Assembly: GCA_028284155.1 (NCBI GenBank)
Contig: JANQSF010000058.1
Span: forward strand, 1 to 64,000
From: Phycisphaeraceae bacterium
Lineage (GTDB): Bacteria; Planctomycetota; Phycisphaerae; Phycisphaerales; Phycisphaeraceae
Length of the DNA: 64,000 nt
Reading direction: 5' to 3'
Shown here piece after piece: positions 56,189 to 63,937 of this stretch; position 1 is the first letter of the stretch; every line of letters begins with the position of its first letter. The translations under genes were made by a program, and so were the position numbers. The notes under the pieces are model-generated. The model saw nothing but the letters and a program-made list of their open reading frames with translations, ran no database searches and had not been told where the DNA came from.

Positions 56189-57595
56189 TTACTTCAGCGA
56201 CTGCCACGGCCCGGTGATCGCCAGCGTGTAGCCGACGCCTTGGATGTTGACGAACAGCGTCGTGCCATCCGGGCTGAAACAGGCGCCGGCGAACTCGTGA
56301 TTGTTCACAGCGTTGCGGGCGAAGCGCGTGATCTCGCCCTGCGGCGTGACGCGCACCAGAAACTGATCGCCCTTGCCGTCCTCGCAGACGATCAGGTCGC
56401 CCCAAGGCGCGACGGTGAGGTTGTCGGCGTACTCGACGACCGACTTGTCGTTGGGCTCGATGAACAATTGGAGTCGGCCGGGAAAGCGTTCCTCGTCGGG
56501 TTGACCCTCGAATCGGCTGGGCACGTAGCGGAAGATCTGCCCGACGCGCGCCGCGCCGCCGGATGTGCAGGCGAAGTAGACGGATCGCCTGCCGAACCAC
56601 ATCCCCTCGCCGCGGGCGAACAAGGCTGCGCCCGCCTTGTGCCCGCGGTGGCGCAGGTCGTTGTTCGGGTTGTGCGTGTCGGTCACGTCGATCCACTCGA
56701 CGGCGGCGACGCCGCCGATGGGGAACGGCGTGCCGACCGGTTTGTTCTGCTTGTCCAGCCAATTGCGGGTGTCGGCTGACGGCACATCGCGGATCGCCAT
56801 CGCCTGCAACCGCCCGCCTTTCTGCAGGTCGTTGCGGTCGTTGGGGATCATTCGGTAGATCAGGCCGTCCTGCTCGTCTTCGGTTTCGTAGACGATGCCG
56901 GTGTCCGGGTCGACGGCGATTGCTTCGTGCCGGAATCGGCCTAATGCATGAATAGGCTTGGGGTCGGCCAACCCCGGTGTGGCGGTCGCGGGCACGTCGA
57001 AGCAGTAGCCGTGATCGACGGCGCACTGGTCGTCGGCCTTCTGCGTCCATTCCTCGCAGGTGATCCACGAGTTCCACGGCGTCGGTCCGCCGGCGCAGTT
57101 CTTCTTTGTGCCGGCCAGGCTCAGGAAGTGTCGTTCGAGCTTGCGCGTCTTCGTGTCGTAAACGAGCGTGGTCGTGCCGCCGCGCCACGGTCCCTTGCCG
57201 TTTCGGCCTTGGTCATACACCTTCTTAGGGTCGACACGGTCAGCTAACTCCATCTTCTTGCCGAACGGGCCGTGGTGGATTTGCTCGTCGGCGACCTCGT
57301 GGTTGCGGACGAGGATCGTCTTGCCGTTCGGTCCGGGGAACGCGGCCATGCCGTCGTGCTTGCCGGGCACGAGCAGGCCGTCGTCCATCTTCTCGCCCCA
57401 CTTGGAAAACACGTGGTAAGTAAATCCTTCCGGCAGGTCGAGCACGCCCTTGGGGTCGGCCAGGAGTTTCGCGATCCGGGTCGACCCGTTGGCGGCGTCA
57501 CTCGCCCCTTGCGCGTCGATGCCTTTGTGCAGACCGGTGAAGCCGAGCGTGACAGCCGCGGCGCCGCGCATCCATTGACGTCGGGTGGGTTTCAT
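56189..57595 (-). CDS. Tat-exported PhoX-family protein (DUF839)
   Basis: 468 residues with a twin-arginine signal (KPTRRQWMRGAAAVTLGF). PhoX-type motifs: EGFTYHVFSKWGEKMDDGLL, KTILVRNHEV, GGTTTLVYDTKTRKLERHFL, GGPTPWNSWITCEEW, RFRHEAIAVDPDTGIVYETE, and the C-terminal FSPDGTTLFVNIQ. PhoX enzymes are calcium/iron phosphatases folded in the cytosol before Tat export. Several PhoX family members are not phosphatases, so activity is inferred. It is a single-gene unit on the reverse strand. Confidence 0.9.
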   Translation of the reverse strand: MKPTRRQWMRGAAAVTLGFTGLHKGIDAQGASDAANGSTRIAKLLADPKGVLDLPEGFTYHVFSKWGEKMDDGLLVPGKHDGMAAFPGPNGKTILVRNHEVADEQIHHGPFGKKMELADRVDPKKVYDQGRNGKGPWRGGTTTLVYDTKTRKLERHFLSLAGTKKNCAGGPTPWNSWITCEEWTQKADDQCAVDHGYCFDVPATATPGLADPKPIHALGRFRHEAIAVDPDTGIVYETEDEQDGLIYRMIPNDRNDLQKGGRLQAMAIRDVPSADTRNWLDKQNKPVGTPFPIGGVAAVEWIDVTDTHNPNNDLRHRGHKAGAALFARGEGMWFGRRSVYFACTSGGAARVGQIFRYVPSRFEGQPDEERFPGRLQLFIEPNDKSVVEYADNLTVAPWGDLIVCEDGKGDQFLVRVTPQGEITRFARNAVNNHEFAGACFSPDGTTLFVNIQGVGYTLAITGPWQSLK

Positions 57596-57771
57596 CGCGC
57601 TTGGCCTTTCGTTGCGGATTGGGCTGAGGGCGGGCTATCTATCGTATCAGCGTTCGTCCCGCGGCCAACGGTTCGGGCGTCCTGAAGGGCCGACAACAAG
57701 GGATTCACCCACGTCTGGGGACGGTCTGTGGCACGTCGGCGGGGTGGCGGGGATGGACGCTCCGGCGCGGC

Positions 57772-57799
57772 TTGGGTATTCTGGGCCGTCGAATACAAT
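57772..57799 (+). promoter_or_regulatory. candidate promoter TTGGGT-N16-TACAAT
   Basis: TTGGGT (57772-57777), a 16-bp spacer and TACAAT (57794-57799) in the 276-bp divergent gap after the PhoX start. It would give a leader of about 65 nt for the small gene at 57872. The rest of the gap shows nothing else clear. Confidence 0.45.
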
Positions 57800-57871
57800 G
57801 AGTTGCGGGGTCAGCGTCGGTCGGTTCGCATTGGACGAGCCCCCAAGCCCCCGGACTCACGGGACGATGTC

Positions 57872-58264
57872 ATGAAGATCATCATCGGGTTGGTTGTGTT
57901 GGTCGTTGTCGGTGTGGTCGTTGTGACATTGGCCGGCGGGTTGGTCGGGTTCGACCCGGCTGAGGAGGCCAAGCAGTTCACGGCGACGGTCAAGCGCGGC
58001 ATGAGTTGGCGGGACGTGGTGGATGTGAAGGAGCCTGCCAAGCTCATGGTCGGCGATTCAGCGCAACCGGTCGCCTTCCACCGGTCGAACTTCGAGGCGC
58101 GTTTCAAGCAGGCCAAGTACCTGGAAGGGTTTCGGTTCCCGTACGCGTTTACCGAGGACCACCTCTACGTGGTCGAGTTCGACAGCACGGGCACGGTGAT
58201 CGACGTACGCAAGGACGAGACGTTCAAAAACCTGCTCGACGGACAACCCTTTAAGAAACCTTGA
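57872..58264 (+). CDS. membrane-anchored small protein of unknown function
   Basis: 130 residues from the ATG at 57872: an N-terminal TM (MKIIIGLVVLVVVGVVVVTL) then a polar domain with TVKRGMSWRDVVDVKEPAKL and FPYAFTEDHLYVVEFDSTGT. The layout (TM plus small alpha/beta domain with a GMSWRDVV helix) resembles SmpA/BamE-like or similar periplasmic modules, but I cannot assign it. It is followed 35 bp later by a zinc-ribbon membrane protein gene, so the two may be co-transcribed. Confidence 0.7.
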   Translation: MKIIIGLVVLVVVGVVVVTLAGGLVGFDPAEEAKQFTATVKRGMSWRDVVDVKEPAKLMVGDSAQPVAFHRSNFEARFKQAKYLEGFRFPYAFTEDHLYVVEFDSTGTVIDVRKDETFKNLLDGQPFKKP

Positions 58265-58299
58265 CCGACAGGGGCCGTCGACAGGAAGGGGAGCGAGTC

Positions 58300-59211
58300 A
58301 TGGCTGACGCCATCGTTGCGTGCCCGGCTTGTGGCAAACAGTTCCGGCGACCGGCCTCCGCGGCGGAAGGCCAACGGATGCGCTGTCTCTGCGGGGAAGT
58401 GTTCGCCGTTGGCGATGTGGTGTCGGACGATGCACCCGGGGGTGATGTCGATGCGGCGCTTGGTGGCGATGAGCCGTCCGATCTGGGTTTGGACGAACCT
58501 GTCGAAAGCTACGAACTTGATGAGTCAGAACAGGTGGAGGCGACGGTACCTGCGCCGCCGACGTTGCTGAGCATGACCGACGTGGTGGACGGCGACGACG
58601 ACGAACCGGAACGTGATCCCTCATCGGAAGAACAAGACAACCCGCGCAAAGTCGTCGGGCGCAGCGCTGTCGAGCAGGCGTTGCTGGACCGCCAGTTCGA
58701 CGCGCCCGAGCCGCTGTTCCGCGACCGCTACCTGCCGGCGATGCTGATCGCGATCGGCCTGATCGTGCAGGTCGTGCTTTGCCTGGCCTGGCTGCCGACG
58801 ACGGGCTGGCGGGTGCGCGTGTTGGCGGTGTCGTTCGCGGCGCAGGCGTTCCTGTTCCTGCCGGCCATGTTCGGCTCATTGCTGCTGGCAACGCGGTGGT
58901 TCGGCTTCGACCTGGGCACGCCGCGCGTGGCGGTGCTAAAGATGGTCGCCTTGGTCGTCGGCCCCGCGGCCGTCGCCGACGTGCTGCACACGACCGCGCT
59001 CGTGGCCGGCGGCGGGGGCGTCGGCTACCTGCTGGCCGGCCTGGCGGTGTTCTTCATCATGGTCGTCATCCCCCTGATCTACCTGTTCGAGATGGACCGC
59101 CAGGACGCGGCCGTCGTCACGATCATGAACTTTTTTGTGCACGCCGTGGCGGCCCTGGCGATGTCGATCTGGCTCGAGCCGTTAATCGGCGGCGGGACGA
59201 TGGGGATTTAG
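58300..59211 (+). CDS. MJ0042-like zinc-ribbon membrane protein with acidic linker
   Basis: 303 residues from the ATG at 58300 (AGGGGAG upstream at SD distance). The zinc ribbon VACPACGKQFRRPASAAEGQ then RCLCGEVF has two Cys pairs. A disordered Asp/Glu-rich stretch follows (about residues 45-135), then five or so TM helices (MLIAIGLIVQVVLCLAWLP, FAAQAFLFLPAMFGSLLLAT, MVALVVGPAAVADVLHTTAL, YLLAGLAVFFIMVVIPLIYL, FFVHAVAALAMSIWL). Such proteins are common in planctomycetes; function unknown. It probably sits in the inner membrane with the ribbon in the cytosol. Confidence 0.8.
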   Translation: MADAIVACPACGKQFRRPASAAEGQRMRCLCGEVFAVGDVVSDDAPGGDVDAALGGDEPSDLGLDEPVESYELDESEQVEATVPAPPTLLSMTDVVDGDDDEPERDPSSEEQDNPRKVVGRSAVEQALLDRQFDAPEPLFRDRYLPAMLIAIGLIVQVVLCLAWLPTTGWRVRVLAVSFAAQAFLFLPAMFGSLLLATRWFGFDLGTPRVAVLKMVALVVGPAAVADVLHTTALVAGGGGVGYLLAGLAVFFIMVVIPLIYLFEMDRQDAAVVTIMNFFVHAVAALAMSIWLEPLIGGGTMGI

Positions 59212-59222
59212 GGGGAGGGGGA

Positions 59223-59556
59223 GGCACGAAGGCACTGAGGCACGGAGGCACGGAGGGGTGGTTAACCGGCGCGCTGTTTAGCGGCGAGCCCGCAGGGACG
59301 CCTTTCGCCGATACAAGAGTGCCGATGGTTGCGGCGCGCGAACAAACGCCCGGAAGGATTGACGAATGATGATTAGCGATTGTTGATTTGCGAAGTCGGA
59401 GCGAGACGGACGCTGACTCCGACTTCTTGAATCTCGATTCAACAATCATCATTCGTCACTCGCCTTGAATCCAAGCCGCCTTGTGTGCGTACCGCGAAAT
59501 ACAGGCACAAATCACAACCCTTCGTGCCTCCGTGCCTAAGTGCCTTCGTGCCTTCC
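59223..59556. repeat. composite non-coding region: GGCACGAA repeats flanking a second palindrome
   Basis: This 347-bp gap (59212-59558) has no gene. 59223-59256 is a run of GGCACGAA/GGCACGGA units; 59522-59556 is its inverted copy (about 34-bp arms). Inside, 59361-59386 and 59439-59457 (GACGAATGATGATT... / ...AATCATCATTCGTC) form another palindrome with inner AGTCGGAGCG / GACTCCGACTT arms. It looks like a nested pair of palindromic elements. Confidence 0.75.
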
Positions 59557-59558
59557 CC

Positions 59559-60176
59559 CTACCTGTAATACCAATGCAAACTCATCGCCCCGTACGCGCG
59601 CGAGTCCGGCCCTTCCCAACCTTCGATCGCGGGCGCCTCGGCCTCCGTCTCGCCGCGCAGCATCAGGACGGCGCCGTGGACGCAGGCGTCGGCCAAGGCA
59701 GCGCCGAGCGCGGCGATCTTGCTCGTCGCCTGTTCGTCACGCAGCAGCGCGTAGGGCGGGTCGAGCATGACCAGGCGGACGGGCGTCTCGGGCAGCGATC
59801 GCACCCAAAGGTCGGGCGGCTCGAACGCGAGCACATCGACACCGAGCACGGTCGCGCGGTCGGCCAGGTCGAGATCGTCAAGGTTCTTTTCAAGCAGCCT
59901 GCGGGCCGTGCGGTCGCGGTCGACAAAGACGCAGTGGTCCGCCCCGCGCGACAACGCCTCCAGCCCGAGGCTGCCCGTCCCGCAGAACACGTCGAGCGCG
60001 ATCAGCGGCACGCCCGGCTCACCCGGGGGCGGCTCGTCGGCGAATGGCAATGCGCGGGCCTGGATGAGCCGACTGAAGGCCGCCTCCTTGACACGGTCGG
60101 TGATCGGCCGAGTCGTCTTCTCGTCCAGCGGGCCGAGGATCGGCCGTCTGCGATGGGTGCCGCCGATGATGCGCAT
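59559..60176 (-). CDS. rsmD: 16S rRNA (guanine-966 N2) methyltransferase
   Basis: 205 residues from the ATG at 60176. RsmD methylates G966 of 16S rRNA using SAM. Motifs: MRIIGGTHRRRPILGP (typical start), TRPITDRVKEAAFSRL, LDVFCGTGSLGLEALSRGA (SAM loop), VFVDRD, and the catalytic LVMLDPPYALL (DPPY). A little longer than E. coli RsmD (198). The gene is followed by the repeat-rich gap and is divergent from the methyltransferase at 60401. Confidence 0.94.
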   Translation of the reverse strand: MRIIGGTHRRRPILGPLDEKTTRPITDRVKEAAFSRLIQARALPFADEPPPGEPGVPLIALDVFCGTGSLGLEALSRGADHCVFVDRDRTARRLLEKNLDDLDLADRATVLGVDVLAFEPPDLWVRSLPETPVRLVMLDPPYALLRDEQATSKIAALGAALADACVHGAVLMLRGETEAEAPAIEGWEGPDSRAYGAMSLHWYYR

Positions 60177-60278
60177 GAAGTCTTGAAGCGATGAGGGACA
60201 AGCGACGAGCCACAAGGGGTGTGACACGGTACACGTGGGGTGGGGGTTGAGCAATGGGTGGAGGTGTGGTTGGGCATC

Positions 60279-60297
60279 GCGCTAAGCCGCAAGCGGC
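60279..60297 (-). repeat. 19-nt GCGCTAAGCCGCAAGCGGC repeat
   Basis: An exact copy in the divergent gap upstream of rsmD. Confidence 0.85.
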
Positions 60298-60321
60298 CAA
60301 GAATTGGTGCGCCATTCCCAA

Positions 60322-60362
60322 CCCTTCGTGCCTCCGTGCCTAGGTGCCTTCGTGCCTTCCCC
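60322..60362. repeat. CGTGCCTCCGTGCC/GTGCCTTC repeat run
   Basis: CTTCGTGCCTCCGTGCCTAG and following GTGCCTTCGTGCCTTCC. It is the inverted counterpart of 61243-61280, so the methyltransferase gene at 60401 is flanked by inverted copies about 0.9 kb apart. Confidence 0.75.
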
Positions 60363-60386
60363 TCGTCCCTTGTCGCTTCCGCCCCG

Positions 60387-60392
60387 TATACT
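60387..60392 (+). promoter_or_regulatory. -10 hexamer TATACT, probable leaderless promoter
   Basis: TATACT ends 8 nt before the methyltransferase ATG at 60401. No -35 at a normal distance (TTGTCG is only 11 bp away). Confidence 0.5.
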
Positions 60393-60400
60393 CTGCGGCC

Positions 60401-61234
60401 ATGAGTAAGCAACGAAAGAAAAAGAAAAAGGCCGGGCCCGGCAAGGCCGCCTCGGCGGACAAGTACGACCTGTACCAGAAGTCGGTGCAGGTGCCGGACT
60501 ACGAGGCAGACTTTCTGGACCGCGTCTACAAGGACGAGTTCGGCAAGTCGCCGAGCGTGCTGCGCGAGGACTTCTGCGGCACGTTCGCCGTCTGCTGCGA
60601 GTGGGTCAAGAAGGATTCGACCCGCCAGGCGATCGGTGTCGACCTCGACCCCGAGCCGTTGGCGTGGGGACGCGAACACAACCTGTCGAAGATCAAGCCG
60701 GAGCAACAGGAGCGCGTCACGTTACTCAAAGCCGACGTGCGCGAGGTGCAGGGCACCAAGGCCGACATCGTCGCCGCGGAAAACTTTTCGTGGTGGATCT
60801 TCAAGACCCGCGACGACGTGAAGCGGTACTTCAAAGCCGCCTACGACAACCTCGCTGACGAGGGCGTGTTCGTGCTCGACTGCATGGGCGGCTCCGACGT
60901 GCAGATCGAGGACCAGGAAGACATCCACAAGTACAAGGGATTCAAGTACGTCTGGGAAGAAGAACGCTTCGACCCGATCACGCATGACTGCCGGTTCCAC
61001 ATCCACTTCCGGTTCAAGGACGGCAGCGAGATGTCGGAGGCGTTTACCTACGACTGGCGGCTGTGGACGCTGCCCGAGGCCCGCGAGATGCTGCTCGAAA
61101 CCGGCTTCCGGCAGGTGCATTTCTATTGGGAAGGCACGGACCCGGAAACGGGCGAGGGGAACGACGTGTACTCGAAGGAAACATCCGCTCCGGCCGACGC
61201 GGTGTGGATCGCGTACATCGTCGGTGTGAAGTAG
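60401..61234 (+). CDS. class I SAM-dependent methyltransferase
   Basis: 277 residues. The N-terminus is a Lys-rich tail (SKQRKKKKKAGPGK), possibly nucleic-acid binding. The Rossmann part has VLREDFCGTFAVCCEWVKK (SAM loop in place of GxGxG), AIGVDLDPEPLAWG and VTLLKADVREVQG. A C-terminal beta domain (HDCRFHIHFRFKDGSEMSEA) resembles methyltransferases of small molecules. The substrate cannot be inferred. It stands between inverted GGCACGAA repeats and upstream of hisS, and has its own TATACT. Confidence 0.85.
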   Translation: MSKQRKKKKKAGPGKAASADKYDLYQKSVQVPDYEADFLDRVYKDEFGKSPSVLREDFCGTFAVCCEWVKKDSTRQAIGVDLDPEPLAWGREHNLSKIKPEQQERVTLLKADVREVQGTKADIVAAENFSWWIFKTRDDVKRYFKAAYDNLADEGVFVLDCMGGSDVQIEDQEDIHKYKGFKYVWEEERFDPITHDCRFHIHFRFKDGSEMSEAFTYDWRLWTLPEAREMLLETGFRQVHFYWEGTDPETGEGNDVYSKETSAPADAVWIAYIVGVK

Positions 61235-61242
61235 GCGAGCAG

Positions 61243-61280
61243 AAAGGCACGAAGGCACGGAGGCACTCAGGCACGAAGGG
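61243..61280. repeat. GGCACGAAGGCACGGA repeat run
   Basis: A tandem of GGCACGAA/GGCACGGA/GGCACTCA units just after the methyltransferase stop; the inverted partner is 60322-60362. Confidence 0.75.
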
Positions 61281-61335
61281 TGGGGGCGAATGTACATCTT
61301 CAGGGCCCCTTTGGGCTTAGCGCGTGTGGGGCACC

Positions 61336-61341
61336 TAAACT
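61336..61341 (+). promoter_or_regulatory. -10 hexamer TAAACT before hisS
   Basis: TAAACT ends 9 nt before the hisS ATG. A truncated copy of the 19-nt repeat (GGGCTTAGCGCG, about 61313-61324) lies just upstream. Confidence 0.45.
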
Positions 61342-61350
61342 CGATTCGAC

Positions 61351-62643
61351 ATGAAACTCCAATCCCCCAAAGGCACGCGCGACTTCTACCCGAAGGAGAT
61401 GGCCGATCACAACTACGTGATCGACGCCTGGCGGCGGGTCTCGATCCGCAACGGGTACGAGCAGATCGACGGGCCGATCTTCGAGACGCTCGACCTGTAC
61501 AAGATCAAGTCGGGTGAGGGGATCGTCAGTGAGCTGTTCAGCTTCCGGCGCACGGGCGGCGACACCGACTACGCGATCCGCCCCGAGTTCACGCCGACGC
61601 TGGCCCGCATGGTCGCCGCTAAGGCCAACGCGTTGCCCAAGCCGATCAAGTGGTTCTGCACACCCAACTTCTGCCGGGCGGAGCGGCCGCAACGCGGTCG
61701 GCTGCGCGAGTTCTGGCAGTGGAACGTCGACATCCTCGGCCTCGACTCACCGTTGGCCGACGCGGAGGTCATCTTCACGGCCGTCGACCTGTTCGCGGAG
61801 TTGGGCCTGACGCACGAGCAGGTGCGGGTCAAGATCAGCCACCGCGACACGACCCGCCACATCCTGCTCAAGCTCGGCGTTTCGGACGACCGAATGCTCG
61901 CCGCGTTCAACCTGCTCGACCGCCGCGAGAAGATGGACGACGACGCGTTCGTCAAGGCCGCGGCCGACCTCGGCCTGGAAGAGCACAACGTCAAGCGGTT
62001 CGACGAGGTCTGTCGGATGACGTACTCGATCGGCGGGTTGGCCGCGCTGCGCGCGTCGGTCGGCGCCGGCGTCGATCTTTCTGACCTCGAAGGTTTGGAC
62101 GAGCAACTCAAGGCGTTCGGCATCGCCGACTGGTGCGAGTACGACCTGGGCATCGTGCGCGGGTTGGCCTACTACACGGGCACGGTGTTCGAGATCAAGG
62201 AGGTCAGCGGCGTCGAACGCGCGATCGCCGGCGGCGGGCGGTACGACAAGCTGATCGAGCTGTTCGACGGCCCGCCGACGCCGGCCGTCGGGTTCGGCAT
62301 GGGCGACGTCGTATTGACTAATGTATTATTAGATAAGGGCCTGATGCCCGAAGACGCGTCGCCGGCGCCGGACGTGTTTCTCATCGCCGCCAGTGACGCG
62401 GGCGCGGCGCAACTGCCGGCCGTCGCGTCGCAACTGCGCCGTGCGGGCCTGCATGCGCGGTTCAGCTACAAAGCGACACGCAACATCGGCAAGCTGTTGC
62501 GTGATGCGACAACGTCGCGGGCACGCTACACCGTCATTGTGGACGATCGCATTTCAGAGAACATCGTCGCGATGAAAGACATGGCCAGCGGCGAGCAGAG
62601 CGATGTCGCGCTCGACCAGATAGCAGACCAGATCAATCAGTGA
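61351..62643 (+). CDS. hisS: histidyl-tRNA synthetase
   Basis: 430 residues. Class II synthetase charging tRNA-His. Motifs: QSPKGTRDFYPKEMADHNYV, motif 2 FCRAERPQRGRLREFWQWNV, the HisRS-specific GLAYYTGTVFEI, and motif 3 GGGRYDKLIELF plus AVGFGMGDV, followed by an anticodon-binding domain (DVFLIAASDAGA). Length is typical. There is no T-box or His leader upstream. Its 3' end overlaps the convergent membrane-protein gene by 11 nt. Confidence 0.96.
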   Translation: MKLQSPKGTRDFYPKEMADHNYVIDAWRRVSIRNGYEQIDGPIFETLDLYKIKSGEGIVSELFSFRRTGGDTDYAIRPEFTPTLARMVAAKANALPKPIKWFCTPNFCRAERPQRGRLREFWQWNVDILGLDSPLADAEVIFTAVDLFAELGLTHEQVRVKISHRDTTRHILLKLGVSDDRMLAAFNLLDRREKMDDDAFVKAAADLGLEEHNVKRFDEVCRMTYSIGGLAALRASVGAGVDLSDLEGLDEQLKAFGIADWCEYDLGIVRGLAYYTGTVFEIKEVSGVERAIAGGGRYDKLIELFDGPPTPAVGFGMGDVVLTNVLLDKGLMPEDASPAPDVFLIAASDAGAAQLPAVASQLRRAGLHARFSYKATRNIGKLLRDATTSRARYTVIVDDRISENIVAMKDMASGEQSDVALDQIADQINQ

Positions 62644-63106
62644 TCGCCTGTGAAGGTTCAGGTCGTCGCCAGGCTGCGGCGATCAGGCCGATCAGGATCA
62701 GAACGACCGCGGTCTTGATCAGCCCGTCGATCGACCACCACATGCGAAACCACGTGCTGATGGCGACGGTGCTCGCGCCCATCGCGAATAGGCTCACGCG
62801 CTTGGCGAACTCGGCTGGCAGTAAGCGCAACGCCGTCGCCAGCAACGTCGCCGCACAAACCACGTGCAGGACGAACAATGCGGGGTGTTGCACCAGCGCG
62901 AGGCGCGGGATCGGGTTCGCCTCGATCGCGGCTGCGCGGTCGCCCGCCCAGTAGTCAGCCGGTTGGCCGAGCAGTGTGACGGTCATGTCCGTGGCGATGA
63001 AGCACACCGGGCCGAGCACGATCCACAACGGGCGCTGCTCCGCCGCGCGTAGGAGTCGCTTCCACAACGTCAGGGGCGAACGTGATTGGGGTGGTGTGAT
63101 CGTCAT
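62633..63106 (-). CDS. four-TM membrane protein of unknown function
   Basis: 157 residues from the ATG at 63106: a basic N-terminus (SPLTLWKRLLRAAEQRP), then about four TM helices (WIVLGPVCFIATDMTVTLL, ALFVLHVVCAATLLATALRL, FAMGASTVAISTWFRMWW, IKTAVVLILIGLIAAAW). It resembles small DUF5658-type membrane proteins in layout, but this is not certain. Its end overlaps hisS by 11 nt tail to tail, which would produce antisense transcript ends. Confidence 0.7.
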   Translation of the reverse strand: MTITPPQSRSPLTLWKRLLRAAEQRPLWIVLGPVCFIATDMTVTLLGQPADYWAGDRAAAIEANPIPRLALVQHPALFVLHVVCAATLLATALRLLPAEFAKRVSLFAMGASTVAISTWFRMWWSIDGLIKTAVVLILIGLIAAAWRRPEPSQAITD

Positions 63107-63175
63107 AGGCAAATTGTACCGGGGCGTGACACAACCGCGGCCTCCAACGCGACCTGATACACTGCCCGCCCGGGC

Positions 63176-63685
63176 ATGGCTCAACGGCGATTCCATTACG
63201 ACGTCGCGTTCGAACGCTACCTGCGTGAGCGGACATTGCCCTACATCGCCGTCGACGAGGCCAAGCGGTCCCTGCAGAGCACCGACCCGCCGTCGTCGCT
63301 GAAGAACTTCGACTTCGTCGTCTACTCGCCGTCGAAGACCAACCTGCTGATCGACGTGAAGGGGCGGAAGCACTCGGGCAAGAGCAACCGCAGCCTCGAC
63401 AATTGGGTGACCGACGGCGACGTGACGTGCATGGGCCAATGGGAGGGCATCTTCGGCGAGGGGTTCACGGCCGCGTTCGTCTTTTTGTATTGGTGCCAGG
63501 CCCAGCCGCCCGACGCCCTGTTCCAGGAGGTGTTCGAGTCGAGCGACCGGTGGTACGCCGTGCTGGCGATCACGCTGGACGATTACAAGGCCCACATGCG
63601 GCAGCGCAGCCCCAAGTGGGGCACGGTGAGCATGCCGGCCGACGCGTTCAACCGGTTGGCCGTGCCGCTGCGTGAGTTGCTCTGA
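63176..63685 (+). CDS. HYExAFE family protein, PD-(D/E)xK nuclease-like fold
   Basis: 169 residues. It opens FHYDVAFERYLRERTLPYIA, the HYExAFE hallmark (here HYDVAFE), a family I know only from planctomycetes. The core NFDFVVYSPSKTNLLIDVKG then RK looks like the D...DxK strands of restriction-endonuclease-like folds, followed by a WYxxL-type strand RWYAVLAITLDDYKAHM. Function unknown; DNA binding or cleavage is only an inference from fold. The ATG at 63176 follows TACACT by 12 nt. The ileS attenuator region begins 2 nt after its stop with a 19-nt repeat. Confidence 0.85.
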   Translation: MAQRRFHYDVAFERYLRERTLPYIAVDEAKRSLQSTDPPSSLKNFDFVVYSPSKTNLLIDVKGRKHSGKSNRSLDNWVTDGDVTCMGQWEGIFGEGFTAAFVFLYWCQAQPPDALFQEVFESSDRWYAVLAITLDDYKAHMRQRSPKWGTVSMPADAFNRLAVPLRELL

Positions 63686-63686
63686 C

Positions 63687-63705
63687 GCCGCTTGCGGCTT
63701 AGCGC
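63687..63705 (+). repeat. 19-nt GCCGCTTGCGGCTTAGCGC repeat
   Basis: An exact copy starting 2 nt after the HYExAFE stop codon and ending 12 nt before the -35 of the ileS leader. Confidence 0.85.
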
Positions 63706-63716
63706 TCTCGCTCTGC

Positions 63717-63744
63717 TTGCCTGCGCTGTCTGCCGCTCTATACT
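63717..63744 (+). promoter_or_regulatory. promoter TTGCCT-N16-TATACT of the ileS leader
   Basis: TTGCCT (63717-63722), a 16-bp spacer and TATACT (63739-63744). The start would fall near 63751, about 20 nt before the leader ORF. It fits a sigma70-like promoter. Confidence 0.6.
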
Positions 63745-63771
63745 TGCCCCGATAACCGATTGACGACCGAC

Positions 63772-63831
63772 ATGCACACCCCCGCCCGCATCATCGCCGA
63801 GATTACCATTACCCGCCCCGCGCGGCGGTAG
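63772..63831 (+). CDS. candidate ileS leader peptide, 19 residues with four Ile codons
   Basis: MHTPARIIAEITITRPARR encoded by ATC ATC (63790-63795), ATT (63802-63804) and ATT (63808-63810). Four of 19 codons are Ile, upstream of isoleucyl-tRNA synthetase. The stop TAG (63829-63831) lies inside GGTAGGG (63827-63833), which can pair (7 bp, one G-U) with CCCTGCC, the 5' arm of the following terminator. A ribosome stalled at Ile codons would leave GGTAGGG free to form an antiterminator; a ribosome reaching the stop would cover it. No strong SD is visible. Confidence 0.65.
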   Translation: MHTPARIIAEITITRPARR

Positions 63832-63870
63832 GGTCGGCGATGCTCACGCACCAACGCACGACGCCCTGCC
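63827..63870 (+). promoter_or_regulatory. putative antiterminator of the ileS attenuator
   Basis: GGTAGGG (63827-63833), overlapping the leader stop codon, is complementary to CCCTGCC (63864-63870), the 5' arm of the terminator. The two structures are mutually exclusive, as in classic leader-peptide attenuation. Inference from base pairing only. Confidence 0.55.
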
Positions 63871-63889
63871 CCGCGAGGCAGGGTTTTTT
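63864..63889 (+). terminator. intrinsic terminator of the ileS leader (attenuator)
   Basis: CCCTGCC (63864-63870), loop CCGCGA, GGCAGGG (63877-63883), then TTTTTT (63884-63889). A 7-bp all-paired GC-rich stem plus six T is the clearest rho-independent terminator in the window. It lies 48 nt before the ileS ATG and after the leader ORF, so full termination would silence ileS. Confidence 0.85.
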
Positions 63890-63937
63890 GTTGACACGAC
63901 ACTCCGACGCCACGTTGCCAACCTGAACGGTCCACCC

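Noticed and set aside
59223-59256. GGCACGAA tandem units considered as a CRISPR array
   Set aside because: The units are 8 bp, degenerate and directly adjacent with no spacers, and there are no cas genes.
61235-61350. His-codon leader or T-box upstream of hisS
   Set aside because: The 116-bp gap has no His-rich ORF, T-box motif or terminator, only repeats and a TAAACT.
63891-63896. TTGACA just after the ileS terminator as a second promoter
   Set aside because: The sequence 15-19 bp downstream (around GTTGCC) does not resemble a -10. It would also place the start too close to the ATG.
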